DNA of 64,000 bases from Pyrrhosoma nymphula. Its lineage: Eukaryota; Arthropoda; Insecta; Odonata; Coenagrionidae. Position 1 is the stretch's first letter. Each line of letters opens with the position of its first letter. Under the pieces are notes generated by a model. That model saw only the letters and a list, made by a program, of their open reading frames with translations. It had not been told where the DNA came from and did no database searches. Below are positions 50,426 to 62,048 of the stretch, piece by piece. A program made the translations under genes and the position numbers. The stretch covers positions 15,229,501 to 15,293,500 of the forward strand of contig OY754335.1 of assembly GCA_963573305.1 (NCBI GenBank). Reading direction: 5' to 3'.

Positions 50426-53400
50426 CTGTAGATAAATGAAAGTGTTAAAATAAATTACTCCACATTTAAATCTGTTTTTAAATATTGACATTTTTACCAG
50501 ATTTTTATGCTTGAGAGGGCTTGTTTTCTTCAATTTAGTAATCCATTAATGATTTGAACACCATTTTACCGTAGCATTTCTTGGAAAAGTTTTACCCTAA
50601 ATACAAAATATGTTTCCCCAGTGGCTATTCAAACAGTGTTCGATGAGGTATTTATAATGAAATTCATATACTTTTGCCAGGAGCTGAAAAGTTTAAAATT
50701 TCATCTTTTGGAACTTCGTAATTCAGGTGCAATTTTCCTCATCTTTGAAGAAGGGAACATTCACTTGCTTTCCTGTTTCATACACGGCTTCTAAGTGAAA
50801 ATGCAGTTTACATCAAGCTCCCTGGGGATTATTACGGAAATCATAATGATGGCTATATGAGCTGAAAGTCGTTATTATTTCTACCCCAAGTGGTCATAGC
50901 GACTAGAGCAATTACAGAACTCATGATGCCGGCATTATTAAGTGCAGAGTCGAAATAATATTGACCAAATGATAAGTATACTACATATGTTAATAAACAA
51001 GCAGAAGATGTACATTGGATCTCAGTAACACGTGATAGTCATAGGAAATGATAAGTTATTTATTTTTAAATGACAAGTTTAGGGTGCCAAAATATCTTTG
51101 TATTTTTTATTCAAAATTCATTTATCCATGGTTGTGTAATGGGTTCAAAAGCAGCTTTCCAAATTTTTATTCAACCTTCACTTGGGGAATAATTGCTGAT
51201 GTGTGTTGGATAGCAATTGGAGCATAGGAGCAATATACGTATTTTAAACTTTTCAGCTCCTGGCAAAAGTGTATGAATTTCATTATAAATACCTCATCGA
51301 GCATAGGAGCAATATACGTACATAATATAATTTTAGATTTATGGTATTATCTTCTCTGGAGACATAGGTTTAATTATTTATGATTTGTGGTATTACTCTT
51401 TTCTGCTGACATGTCACAAATTTACATATTGTGTATCTTCAGATGATAATTCTATTATATGCGAAACATCGACAGAAAAGAGTAATACCATAAAGCATTA
51501 ATAATAATTAGAACTATGTCTCCAGAGAATATAATATTAATAAATAGAGGTTGAGAAAAGAAATCATCTGCATATTGATATATACATTAACCAACATGTT
51601 GTTTGAACTACATAAGCAGTTCACTTTATCTTTTCAATGGCTGACAACCCTGTAGTAAACCTTTGGGAAAAATGAATGAAAATTTGAATACATTGTTGGC
51701 ACCTTTGTGGAGAGATATACTTGAATGCAGTTTTAAAAACAGCAAATTGTTTGTCATTATATCTACAAGAATTTCTAACATTTTAGAGAAAGAAGTGAGT
51801 AGATTTCAGAGAATTTTCTGCTATTAATTTGAAGCAATCATTAATTCTCAAACCATAAGTCCATTCTTTGTGTTTTCAAAAGAGAAGTCGGGCTATCATA
51901 CTATTTTTTTAAGTGAATGCAAAGTACATATTATATTTTGTTGTCCCTCAGTGGTCATTTATCAAGAATATCCCAGTTACCCCATTTCTACTCCATTGAC
52001 ATTACAAATGGGCTAATTGAATCACAAAAGTTGGTGTAAGCTCCTATCAGAGTTGATCAGAGAGGTATGCATACGGGAAGTTCACCATTGATTTCTGCAT
52101 CTGGCCAGCTGCATGTAGCAATTGGCTGAATTTATCAGGGCAATTAAAAATTGAAAAACCTGGCAAAAACAAAGCTGTTTTTAGAGACATGAGCATAATT
52201 GAAGAATTAAATTAAAGTAACATCTATGGAAATATTAGGGTGGTAAAAATTCCATGAATTTGTACGCAGTGTCAGCACTATCAACTTTTTTTTCAAGTAT
52301 ATTTGAACATATTTCTATAATCTGCAGTGCTCGTGTGTGGAAATGAAACATGAAGACATCATTTTACTTGGTCAGGGTTTAAATCTGTATCTCCCAACAA
52401 ACCTACATTTGACTTATACTTGAGTCTGTAGTTAACCCTTTTGCACTGGCGTATCATGTTGACAAAAGCTTCTCCCCTCACAAATGCATCTAAAATTTCT
52501 TTACACTCCCTGTTTAGAGCTCTCGAGTTGCAAGTAATAGCTCAGGTATGTGTTTCCTCAACTTGGGACCGGACCCAGCATGGGTAGCCCTTTACGGCAT
52601 GAAGTCGCGGTCAACTTTTTGTTTATGCAATGGTTTTGCTAAAAAAATATTTTCTCAAGATGTGTTAAGTCAGAAATGAATTCCTTTAGTTTTACAGTGC
52701 CTTAACAGCTTTTAAACAAAATTCTACCATTAATATCATTTTCTCTAGCATAAAAAGGATCATATTAGTTTGGAGTTCCTTAACAAACGAAATTCATTAA
52801 AAAATAATGGTATAGCTTTGTTGAAAATTTGTAGATACTGAGAAAAACATTAGGAATGGAATTCTGGAACTAAATTTCCTGAGCATACAACCAATATTTT
52901 TTTAGTTTTTTTTCACTAAGTAAACATGCAGTGAGGCAGGCACTGTGAAGATGGGTTGAGATTATTTCCACCCAAAAGCCGAAGAAAGGTCTGAAGCTCC
53001 TTGGGTTGGGGTCCTTAATGATACTTGGGACCTTCTTGCTTGCCTGGCCGCAGAGCCATTTTAAAATGTCATTCGTTCTCTTGTGTAGAAAAATTTATGC
53101 TGTTTTGAAACGGTATTCGTTTGCTTGCATAGAAAAATTTATGCCATGCTACTAATGGCATTCATAGCAAAAGGGTTAAGGTGGTTTTTGCGGGATCAAT
53201 GTTTCTGGGTATCAGCTATATAAAACCATATGCATATTATTACTCATAAGCTATGGAGAATATTAGTAGAGAAATGCGTTAGATTTATGTTCTAAGTTTC
53301 TTATTAGGACCTACCACTGACAAATACATTTGATACTTTCACTTTGCAGTATTAATGCATTCCAAAAGGCCAATCGTATTGCACAAATATCCTATAATCA

Positions 53401-56400
53401 AACCAAAATGCAAGGTTTTTCCAATAAGCTACAGGTTATGCCAGGGTTGTTAATCTCCGTAAAATATACTGATCAATATGATGTGCATTTTTTTGCATGC
53501 TGTCTGTGAAAATTAATTTCTGAACATTGGACTCAATAAAGAGATGATATAAAAGCATATCGACTTCTTGTCACAAAATTGGGAATTGCTCAGCTTCTAT
53601 GCTTGTCAATACACCACACACTCACACGGCCAACTGAGTCAGTCAAGACTAGCCACTAGCTTCATGGATCCCATTTTATACCTTTCAGTCTGAGTCCCAA
53701 ATAATTTTAAATGTGATTTTCGTGGAATTCAAACTGGCAGCTTATCGGAGTCCGTGATTCAAAAATATTCCTAAGAGGCAATAATATCTTCTCCATCTCA
53801 TCTAACTTTCAATTCAAGATCAAAATGATGACATTACTGCTTCACCATGAACACTGACAATTGTGTTGAAGGACGCTGTAGACATCTACATGGCCAATTT
53901 TGTAGCAGTTAAAGATATCATTGATAAATTTATTGAAATTTTCTCTCTCTTTTTTTCAATGTTTGTCACTTTTTATTATTCATTCATGTGTCTATAATGG
54001 TTCACTTTTCCAATCGCAAAACAAGGAGATCTAGCAATTTTTTTAATGAATTTTAGTCAATATTTTCAGCTTGAAAAAGACTCACTTATACTCAGAGATG
54101 TATGGTAAATGATTTTTTCTTTTCATTTACATTTAATAGTAGTTGTTTTATTTCAAAATTTGGTTCTGATAATATATGATTATACCTTAGGGAATTGGTA
54201 AATATTAAAATAAAGAGAGGCAAGCTAGGAGTAAGGCAATAGTTTTGTCAACCATGCTCCTTACCAAAAAAATCACTTTAAAGATGATAAGGTAACATGG
54301 AGTTAGGGAAAGGAAATATGGATATGCACAGCTTTGTGTAGTTAAAAGTAAGATTTCCAGTGATATTAGAATATCCCCTATTAAGAAGTCAGTCTACTGG
54401 AAGTTAGGTCCGTGAAAATCAAGAAATTCTAATTCGGATGAGAGGTGCTTATTCAATCCCTCAAAGGGGGATTTAATATTTGAGTATTCAACTCCTCAGG
54501 GGGTATTTAAATTGATGTATGAGGCAAGTGGACGTACGCCCTACGTCGAAATGCTCCTGGGAGAGAAAATAGGGTACGTACACATGTACGTCAAAATGGC
54601 TTGAGAGATTAAGATGATATTCCATTGAGGTGTTGTTCGAATGAGGCATTGACTAAAAAAACAGCCAAAACTGGCAGAAGCAAACAGAATGTGACAATGC
54701 TGAAAATGATGAAAATTAAGTGAAGTTCAACATTGAAATAGTCATAAGAAGGTTGAGGAAATAAGATACATGTTGAAAAAGAAGAGATAACCATTGCATT
54801 GGAGAAATTATGTATTGATTAATGAAATGAGCCAGTGATATTCTGGAAGCATAAAGGAACTGTGAATCGCATCAAAGGTCAATTTGGACTCCTAGCTGTG
54901 CTCTTAGGTATTAGGTAGGAAAAATGTGGTAAACATTTGCTCATTAGTTGTGCTGCTGTTAGCATCTCTAGAAAAGCTTGTAAGCCAAGCAGGAAGTCAA
55001 AATAAATCATTTTCACTGGGATATAGTGCACATATATCCTGAGAACAAGCTTCACAGTATTAGACCATGGTCATGCTTACTAAGGATTATACAAAAAATG
55101 CCATGAGAAAAAATCCACCAGGACTCTTAAATGAACCATGGACCTTTGGCTTTTCTGAGCCAATGTGAAGATCACCTTGGTACCCATTCTCCCTTATTGT
55201 TACAATTTTGGCACATTTCATTGTGATAACTTGGCTGTATAGGTGGATGTGCCTCATATGGTGGAATAGGCATTTGAAACTCGACCATGTAAACTCAATA
55301 AGGGAGGTTTAAGTTTTGACTCTGTGAAGTACCTACACTTTATTTGTATTATTATATTTCTGGACCCCACCCAAGATATATCGTGCCTCAATGGTATTGG
55401 TAATACATTTTAATTTTGCAGAAAGACTTTTTATCATGGCTGGTATTGTCATTGGTCTCTTGATCATGGTGGTGCCTGTTTTCAGTCCTGGATATTTAAA
55501 GTTAGGCAAAAGCTTGTGGTAAACTGCTGATATCATGTGTTATTGTGTGTCCTTTTAATGATTTTTACTTTTTCTGTTGAATATTAGCACTTTAGTAATG
55601 AATTTAGCTTCCAAGCTAAATTTATCCATTATTCTTTTTATTTTAGAGGAAATTTAATTTTCTGAAAATGGTTCAAAAACAATTTCAGGTAATAAGAATA
55701 TATTAATGCCCATTAACTTTTATTAAGTGCTGAGATGCTTCCTTCGATGAGGCCCATTTATTATGATGTGAAATAGAGTTACTTTTAGAAAAATATCAGA
55801 AATTCTTGCCCATGTTAGGTTGGAGAGATACGCAGAAAAAATGTTGCTGGTTCCTTTCTTAAATAGCCCATTAATGTTTCTGATACATTTGTCCATGTTT
55901 TATTGGGATTCCTTCAAGTAGTTAGATGAACACCATCATTGGATGAGTAATAGAATGGCTTACATGAACTGCATTAATGTTGAAAATATTACTGCGAGAG
56001 GCGATATATACTTAGGATGTTAATGTGTGGTAGTGAATGGATATGGTGACATTGCTATAAAAATATAATTACTAGCAGCTTTCTATGATATAACTTTTTG
56101 AACCCGAGAATTCATAAGTTTTTATTCCTATTCTTATGACAATTTTATGGATTGACATGTCCTAATCTATACTAAACTAAAATTCATTGTTAGGTTTTTA
56201 AGTTTGATACTTATTTATTTTTATTATTGATAAAAATGTCATAGTAATCTAAAAACACACTCTGGAAGACCTTAGAAAATATTTATATTAGAAATATGAA
56301 GTTTCAATGTAAAGTATATATTACTCAACTTTCTATAATATATTTCATGGTAGTAATTGATTTTACTTACATGCAGATAGGAGTGTGCGTACAATTCTGT

Positions 56401-57536
56401 GCCGTCCTTGAACCATGTGATGTGTGGCCGAGGAGACCCTCTTGCCACGCATAAGAAGGCGATCTTGTGCCCGAGTACATACTCGTAGTCAAAATGTGAT
56501 GCTAGTATTATCTTCGCTCCCTAAGTAGTGAACATTGGAAATATTCTTTATCAATGAGTGCCAGTGGTCATTTTTAAATACATATTGTCAACTTTCAACT
56601 TACAACAAAATGCAGCTTTGTTGGTGTCTCAGTAAGGATTGCATGCATTGAATTCAAAATGCCTTTGTCATCATTTGGCTATTGCTACATGATATTTGAG
56701 TGTAATTTTAATAACTTTTGCGACATTTTATTTTAGTCTTTTGTACTAGTTTGTTTATGGAGACAGCTTATATTTTGAAGCCATTATCCAAATAGAAAAT
56801 TGGAAGAAGTGATTTATTTAAATGCATTCCTCCAATGCCTTTGATCATTTGTTTGCAGCTTCAAATTTTATGTACATGTATTATACTTTAAGTGGGACAA
56901 GTGATGTTCACTGCTTAGATAGTACATGCTAACACCAACCCTTAATCATGCAAAAAAACTTTAAACTCCAACTTTTTAGAAACTTTTGAATCTCCGCAAT
57001 TTAGTCAAATAGTAAAGCACTTTTGTTCACACATTTTATGCCATCGAATGCTGAATAGTGACTGAAGTCTTTGATAAGCTTAGAATTAGCCTCACACCTA
57101 TGCATTAGCATTCACTCAAATCAGAGTTTAGTTATGGTGTAATAATATGCTGTGATTATGAACAAATCAATTGATTAAACATAAATAAATCAATAGGTGA
57201 ATGAAAAATACAATGACTCACATTGTTATTGTTGTAGTATTGATCTGATTCTGGGTCTCGATACTTTCCTGTGATTGGCAAGCCAATTTGTACACGACTC
57301 TTGGATCTGCTTCGGGACCTCCCTCTCCTGGCTTCTGCCCCTGGGGGCCATGAAACCCCATCGTCGGGCCCCGAATGTAGTATTAGGTAGACCACTATTG
57401 AGATCAGCAGGAGAAGCAGCTGGAGTCTGCAGAGGGTCAGGATTCCATTCCTTCCACTTCCTCTCCTTCCCCCTCCACTTTTGATCGACGCACCCTGAGT
57501 GAGGACAAGGGGAGCGTCTGTCATGCTGGCCGTCAA
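50267..57536 (-). CDS. oig-4: Small secreted/anchored single-Ig-domain protein, OIG-4 family, 3 exons
   Basis: Join on the - strand of 57536-57222, 56520-56371 and 50425-50267 (stop TGA). All introns are GT-AG in phase 0, giving about 207 residues. An N-terminal hydrophobic segment (LQLLLLLISIVVYLIL, about residues 37-52) is a signal peptide or anchor. A basic RS-rich linker and VQIGLPITGKYRDPESDQYY follow, then one C2-type Ig domain: IAFLCVARGSP (first Cys), HITWFKDG (core Trp) and DAGVYECYADNMYS (second Cys). The ending RRSFKTDFSINFD is strongly conserved in the family as I recall it. In C. elegans OIG-4 stabilises acetylcholine receptor clusters at the neuromuscular junction. The same role in this organism is inference. 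The first Met of the open frame was chosen; an alternative Met is four codons later. Confidence 0.85.
50641..51298. repeat. Inverted duplicate of 58 bp with flanking 21-bp direct repeat
   Basis: 50641-50698 (from CGATGAGGTATTTATAATG) recurs inverted at 51241-51298 with essentially one mismatch. The inverted copy is bordered by the direct repeat GAGCATAGGAGCAATATACG at 51220-51240 and 51299-51319. The pattern is that of a templated insertion with local duplication, not of a transposon. Confidence 0.85.
51346..51535. mobile_element. Hairpin MITE with 60-bp arms
   Basis: Left arm 51346-51405 and right arm 51473-51535 are imperfect inverses, sharing TCTCTGGAGACATAG and GGTATTACTCTTTTCTG. The loop is 67 bp. 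No coding sequence. It lies in the first long intron of the OIG-4-like gene. Confidence 0.8.
52436..53175. mobile_element. piggyBac-type MITE, TTAA target, TIR CCCTTTTGC
   Basis: TTAA at 52432-52435 and at 53176-53179 bracket CCCTTTTGCACTGGCG and, at the other end in reverse complement, CCCTTTTGCTATGAATGCC. The 740-bp interior has a duplicated word around AGAAAAATTTATGC (about 53090 and 53139) and no transposase. The short TIR is different from that of the element at 8.6 kb, so it belongs to another subfamily. Confidence 0.75.
56371..56520 (-). CDS. oig-4: OIG-4-like exon 2 (Ig domain N-half)
   Basis: It encodes GAKIILASHFDYEYVLGHK, then IAFLCVARGSPRPHITWF and KDGTELYAHSYLH. Exactly 50 codons, phase 0 at both ends, donor CAT|GTAAGT. 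Confidence 0.92.
57222..57536 (-). CDS. oig-4: OIG-4-like exon 1 (signal/anchor and linker)
   Basis: MTASMTDAPLVLTQ precedes a Gly/Arg-rich stretch, the hydrophobic segment, RRGRSRSRSKSRVQ and PESDQYYNNNN. The donor is AAT|GTGAGT, phase 0. The long N-terminus before the hydrophobic core (about 36 residues) is unusual for a cleaved signal peptide and would also suit a type II anchor. Confidence 0.82.
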
Positions 57537-57559
57537 AGTTCTGAACCCCCCTCTCCCTC

Positions 57560-59520
57560 CCCCAACTGCACCCCTCCCACCCCTCCACTCTCAAACCCTT
57601 GTGATAACACCCCCACCCTCTTCTCCTCCTCCCTCCTCTTTCCCTGGATTCAAATTCACTGCGTCACTGAATCAAGGAAACCTTCTCCACCTACGTCGTG
57701 GGGTGGGGAGTGTCCTCCCTTTGTTTTTCACTTACACACTTGGTAGGATACCTATCGCTCCCTCTTCTCTCTCTCTCTATTCACTCGGACCCCCCTGGCT
57801 TTGTTTTGTGGAGGAGGCCACAAGTTTGAGGCAGGCGTCTGCGTTACCTCTCTCTCTCTCTCTTGCCAGGAGAATGGGACACACTTTTGAAAAATGGGTC
57901 CAGTCAGTCCTGTGTGGACTTGAGCACACACTTCCAATGGTGGTTTTCACGTTAATGCCTTCTTTTGCCTGCCCAGGCAAGCGGCACGAGCTGTCTGTGG
58001 GGTCACTGAAGATCCATCTCCTATTTCCTCCCTGTGGTGACTGCTGGATATGGCCTATCCTATAACTCTCCCCTCCTCTCTCTCTCTCAAGTCTCCCCTG
58101 TTGAGAGGAGTCCTCTGAGGTTTATTGAAGGGGCAGAGAGGCAATTGAGGGAAAGAGGTTGGGGAGATGGGTTGGGTGGGCTGCCATCTGGTGGTGAGGA
58201 GAGGGTCACAGCAGGAGGTGGCGGCAGAACTAGAGTGGGGAGGGGGGTGTTTGTGCTATCATGAGGTCTCGTTGTCTGCTCTACTCCCCCTCTCACCCAG
58301 CCCAATCCCTCTCATACCTCTCCCCTAACTCATCCTCCAGCCCTCTCGCTGATTTCTGCCTGGTTCATTTCCTTTCCCAGCTACTTCCTGCCCTTCTCCC
58401 CTCCACTCCCCCTCCATCTCACTCCTCTCTCCCTCCCTCCCAACTCCCATCTGTTTTCTCTCCTCACACCACCATCGTCACCCCTTCTACCTTTGCCAGC
58501 TATCCCTTCCCTGTCCTCCCTTCCCTCCCAATAACCTTCCTCCCCTCTTCTCCCCACGCCCTCTCCCTCCCTCCAACCTTGTATCCACTACTCTTGCCAT
58601 GTGTCACTTCCCCCCTGACTTCCCAGCCCCTCCCCTTTTGAAATAACCTCCCCTCCATCCTCTACTCTCTAGCCCTCCTTGTAGTACGCAGTGCCCTCAC
58701 ACTCCCCTATCCACAGTTACTACTTGCTGATCATTCTCCTTCATTTCCATCCTACCTAGTGATTTGCTCATTTAATGTCTTTTTCTTATTTTTTTCTGTG
58801 ACATGTTCACCTTTAGAAAATTAGTTTGATGTAGTTTTATTTGGTGTGCTGCTTAAACAATATACATCCTCCTCGTGATCTCTCATTCTCACATTGTGGT
58901 GCAATATTTATCTGTTGAAAATTGTTTATTGAGTATTCTGTATGGGTAAGGACCTCTAAGAGCCTAACTTCTTCCCTTCATACTCCTAATTAATGAACCA
59001 GTATGGTGAGGTGGGTATTGCGGTCATCAACTGAACTGATCATTGTGGAGGTGAATCCTTATTTATGCTACAAAGCTGTGCTATGATTCATTGTTCTTGA
59101 ACTGTGGGAGTGGCTGGAAATGTCCTCAAGCATCTATGCATGTAGATCTCTATTAAATGTTCTGGTCTACTATCTAACTCCCCAGTCTCTGCTTGTGTTG
59201 TCTCATCTCATGGGTGCCTATTTTCACCCTTCTCCAATTTGCCATTGCTTTCACTCTCCTTTGTCTTCCCTTTGCATCATTCGTATCAATCACTTTATCC
59301 TCAATGCCCTCAAAACAGTATCTCCCCCTCATCCGCAGCACTCACCTCTCCCCACCCGGTAGTTCTTCCCCATATCCTTGCAAATTATCCTCTATCTCCT
59401 CTCCCTCCATCGCACTGCTCTCCTTTCACTAACCCGTCTCTCCAACGCCTCCCCTGCTGTTATATATCGTGTGTTCTTCCTCCCTCTGCTCCTCCCCCTC
59501 ACCCTTCCCATTGCCGTAAA
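57560..59520. other. Pyrimidine-rich low-complexity tract upstream of the OIG-4-like gene
   Basis: On the + strand this region is dominated by CT-rich runs (CCTCCCTCCC, CTCTCTCTCT), densest at 58270-58680. It holds many long but mutually overlapping open frames with Ser/Pro/Leu-only composition, which I regard as non-coding. It lies immediately 5' of the - strand gene, so it probably includes that gene's promoter. Confidence 0.7.
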
Positions 59521-61680
59521 TAAGCATTTATTCTGGATTGATGGTTGTTTCCATTCTGGACCTTTCGAGAAACATTCATCAATTGATATTTTTTTCGCAA
59601 ACCCAGCTCTGTATGGAAAGATCCCCTTATGTAACTATTGGGAGTTTGAATGAGACTTTATGACTGAATCTTTGTTTTGAATGAATTGATTGATTGGCAT
59701 TTCTCAGTATAGGGCTTTTTGTGACGTAAAAACAGCTGTATTATATTTTCTGTTTAGTAATGATAATTTGATGAAGATGAATGATGGATATTTAGGATGG
59801 ATGGTATTATTTCTGTATTGATATCAGCTATTCATAGCAAGTTACCTTGTTGAGATTGAATATATGTATGACTGCAACTCGATATATGTTTGATCAAATC
59901 AGAAGTGAATTTTTTTCTGTGGATATCACGAAGAGTTTAAAGCCAGAGTAAGGGTTTTTACAATTAATGCAATACCATAATTTTATGTATCTTCTTCATT
60001 TTAACCACTTTAGCAACACTGTGATACTTTTTAAAATGCCTAACTCTTAACTATTTTAATGAACTTAATTTCTGTTCATCATTTTTAATGATAGAACACT
60101 ACACTCAAGCAAGGTTTTCAGAATTAAAGTTGACATTATCTTACAAATTATATGATAGGAGTAGATGGGAGTAATATTTTTCGTCTATCATCCTTTTTGT
60201 AATCGCTCTACTAATTATTAATGTTTTTCAACCAGCCACTGACATTTCTTTGGGATAATATCATTTGCTGGAGAATTTTAATCATGTACGTCATCATCAT
60301 CATTTTTTAATTTTAATTCAGTACATTATTTCTTTGCAATTCTTATCAAATGCAATTTGTGTATGGTTCCTTTAATGACTTCTCATTCCTTCAGCTTTAT
60401 ATCAAGCTCCTTCCATCTTCCTGTACATTAGTGTGTCATCTGAATTGGAATCTTGTAGGAATAACCACTTGTTATGTTCTTGGCTGTTAATGATTCTTTA
60501 AAAAAAAGAATTTTATTGCTTGTACATAGTTGAAGAGTTATGTGTCAATTTGAGTTGAAATTGCTCTGTGTAAAATGGATTGAGAAGTATTAGTCACATT
60601 TAAGTGGTAATATTTTTTGTGTGGTACAGTGAATATGGCCATCTTAGCAGTTGGTACTTTTATGTGGATTATGTATTTCATTTTTAAATTTCCATCTGTT
60701 AAATTTTCATAGTTCATATTAAAAGAATATGTGAATTTAAGGTTTCCTAGACCGACTTCCATACCCCTATTTGCCATTTACATTAAATGATGAAGATAAA
60801 ATCTGGTTGCTAGCATGATTGGGTACTTAAGCTAATTAATATGTCAGGAAGCTGGTCGCATCGTGAGTTAATGATTTTAAAACTTGAATGAAGAAGTTAG
60901 TGTCAATGTTAGCCCCTGGGATATATTTTATTAATTCCTGAAGTCTTAATTAAACAATATTAAGGGGCATAATATTTTCGGTGGAGAACAGAAATGTTTG
61001 CTCATGCACAATTAAAAAAGAAGGAAATGGAAATAAACCACATGTTATTCATACTTAACATCATATTTATTTCCTTGATGCTAACCTAATTTTGTTGCAG
61101 ATGATTGTCAGTTATAAATAGCATATCATGCGGTGGACTTATATTCCTAGGTTACCTGTTCTTAGTTGTGTACAGGATAAAACTTATTTGAAAAATCCTT
61201 TTTTTGCTCTAGTTAACTGATAAATGCTCATTTTAATTTACCCTCTGTGCCACTTGCCCCTCAGGAAATAATTTTGTGACCAAAATATGGAAATAGTATT
61301 AATGGTTACTTTTAAGGTTCTAAAGCCTCTAAATAACCAAGTGCATGTTATAAAGTAGGTACCTACATATTGAAAATTTAATAGTTTAGTGTTAATTTGC
61401 TACACTATTTGTTTAAACCAAGAGTGTTGATGAACATGGCTCATTTACGTATGGACGATATTGAGAATAGTTTTGATCGCCAGAAAAATGTTCTTTATAG
61501 TGGATACAATGATCAGCTTTTTCAAGATCTGTGCTGAATTATCTGAACTCTAATTTGAATTTATCTGCCATGTGGGACAGAAAATAATAGATCACATCAC
61601 TGAATGATCCCTTGAAAATAACATGTGTAAGTTGGAACAATGGTTAGGTGTCACTAAACTTCTAGTGGAAAAGTACAAAG
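59520..61680. other. AT-rich non-coding stretch
   Basis: No gene, repeat or RNA can be supported here. The open frames are short and AT-driven. Confidence 0.6.
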
Positions 61681-61686
61681 CTTCTG

Positions 61687-62035
61687 GGCGTGGCTAATTT
61701 TCCGGGATTTCCTCCGCGTTGATGCGTCTTCGTACGACAGTTTCCCTGGTGTTTCAGCTGGCGTCTTCAGGTATGAAGTGTGGATGCTTGATTCTGCCTG
61801 TCTTGTATAGGCCTTGGTTTTTCCTACGCTGCATTCTGGTTGGCCGGACGGTGAAAAAGTTGCTTTCAGACATTTGAGAGTGGATAGCCGTCCTCCCTGT
61901 TGAATGTAGGTGTTTTTGGTATTTCGATGGCCTCTCGAAAGACAAAATGGTCGTACGAAGATGTATCAACGCGGAGGAAATCCTGGAAAATTAGCCATGC
62001 CTATTCCACCACTCCGCGGAAGTCTTCATGAATAT
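61687..62035 (-). mobile_element. Penelope-like element 3' fragment with 13-bp target duplication
   Basis: TACAAAGCTTCTG flanks the insert at 61674-61686 and 62036-62048. Read on the - strand, DHFVFREAIEIPKTP, FNREDGYPLSNV and a stop give the typical end of the GIY-YIG endonuclease domain of Penelope-like retroelements (REAIEI ... FNREDGY). Arms of about 52 bp, 61687-61738 and 61949-62000, are inverse copies sharing TTTCCTCCGCGTTGAT and CTTCGTACGAC. Everything upstream (RT) is missing. Confidence 0.8.
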
Positions 62036-62048
62036 TACAAAGCTTCTG

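Noticed and set aside
58040..58070. LDMAY-like codons as a PLOD exon (expected DPDMAF)
   Set aside because: Flanking residues do not match and there is no splice site in the right place.
57499..58641. Long + strand open frames of up to 188 residues
   Set aside because: The sequence is CT-rich low complexity. The translations are Ser/Pro/Leu-rich, overlap in several frames and partly run antisense to the real Ig exon 1.
59120..59653. Overlapping open frames of 79-94 residues in three + frames
   Set aside because: Same CT-rich bias. No motif, no start context, no splice logic.
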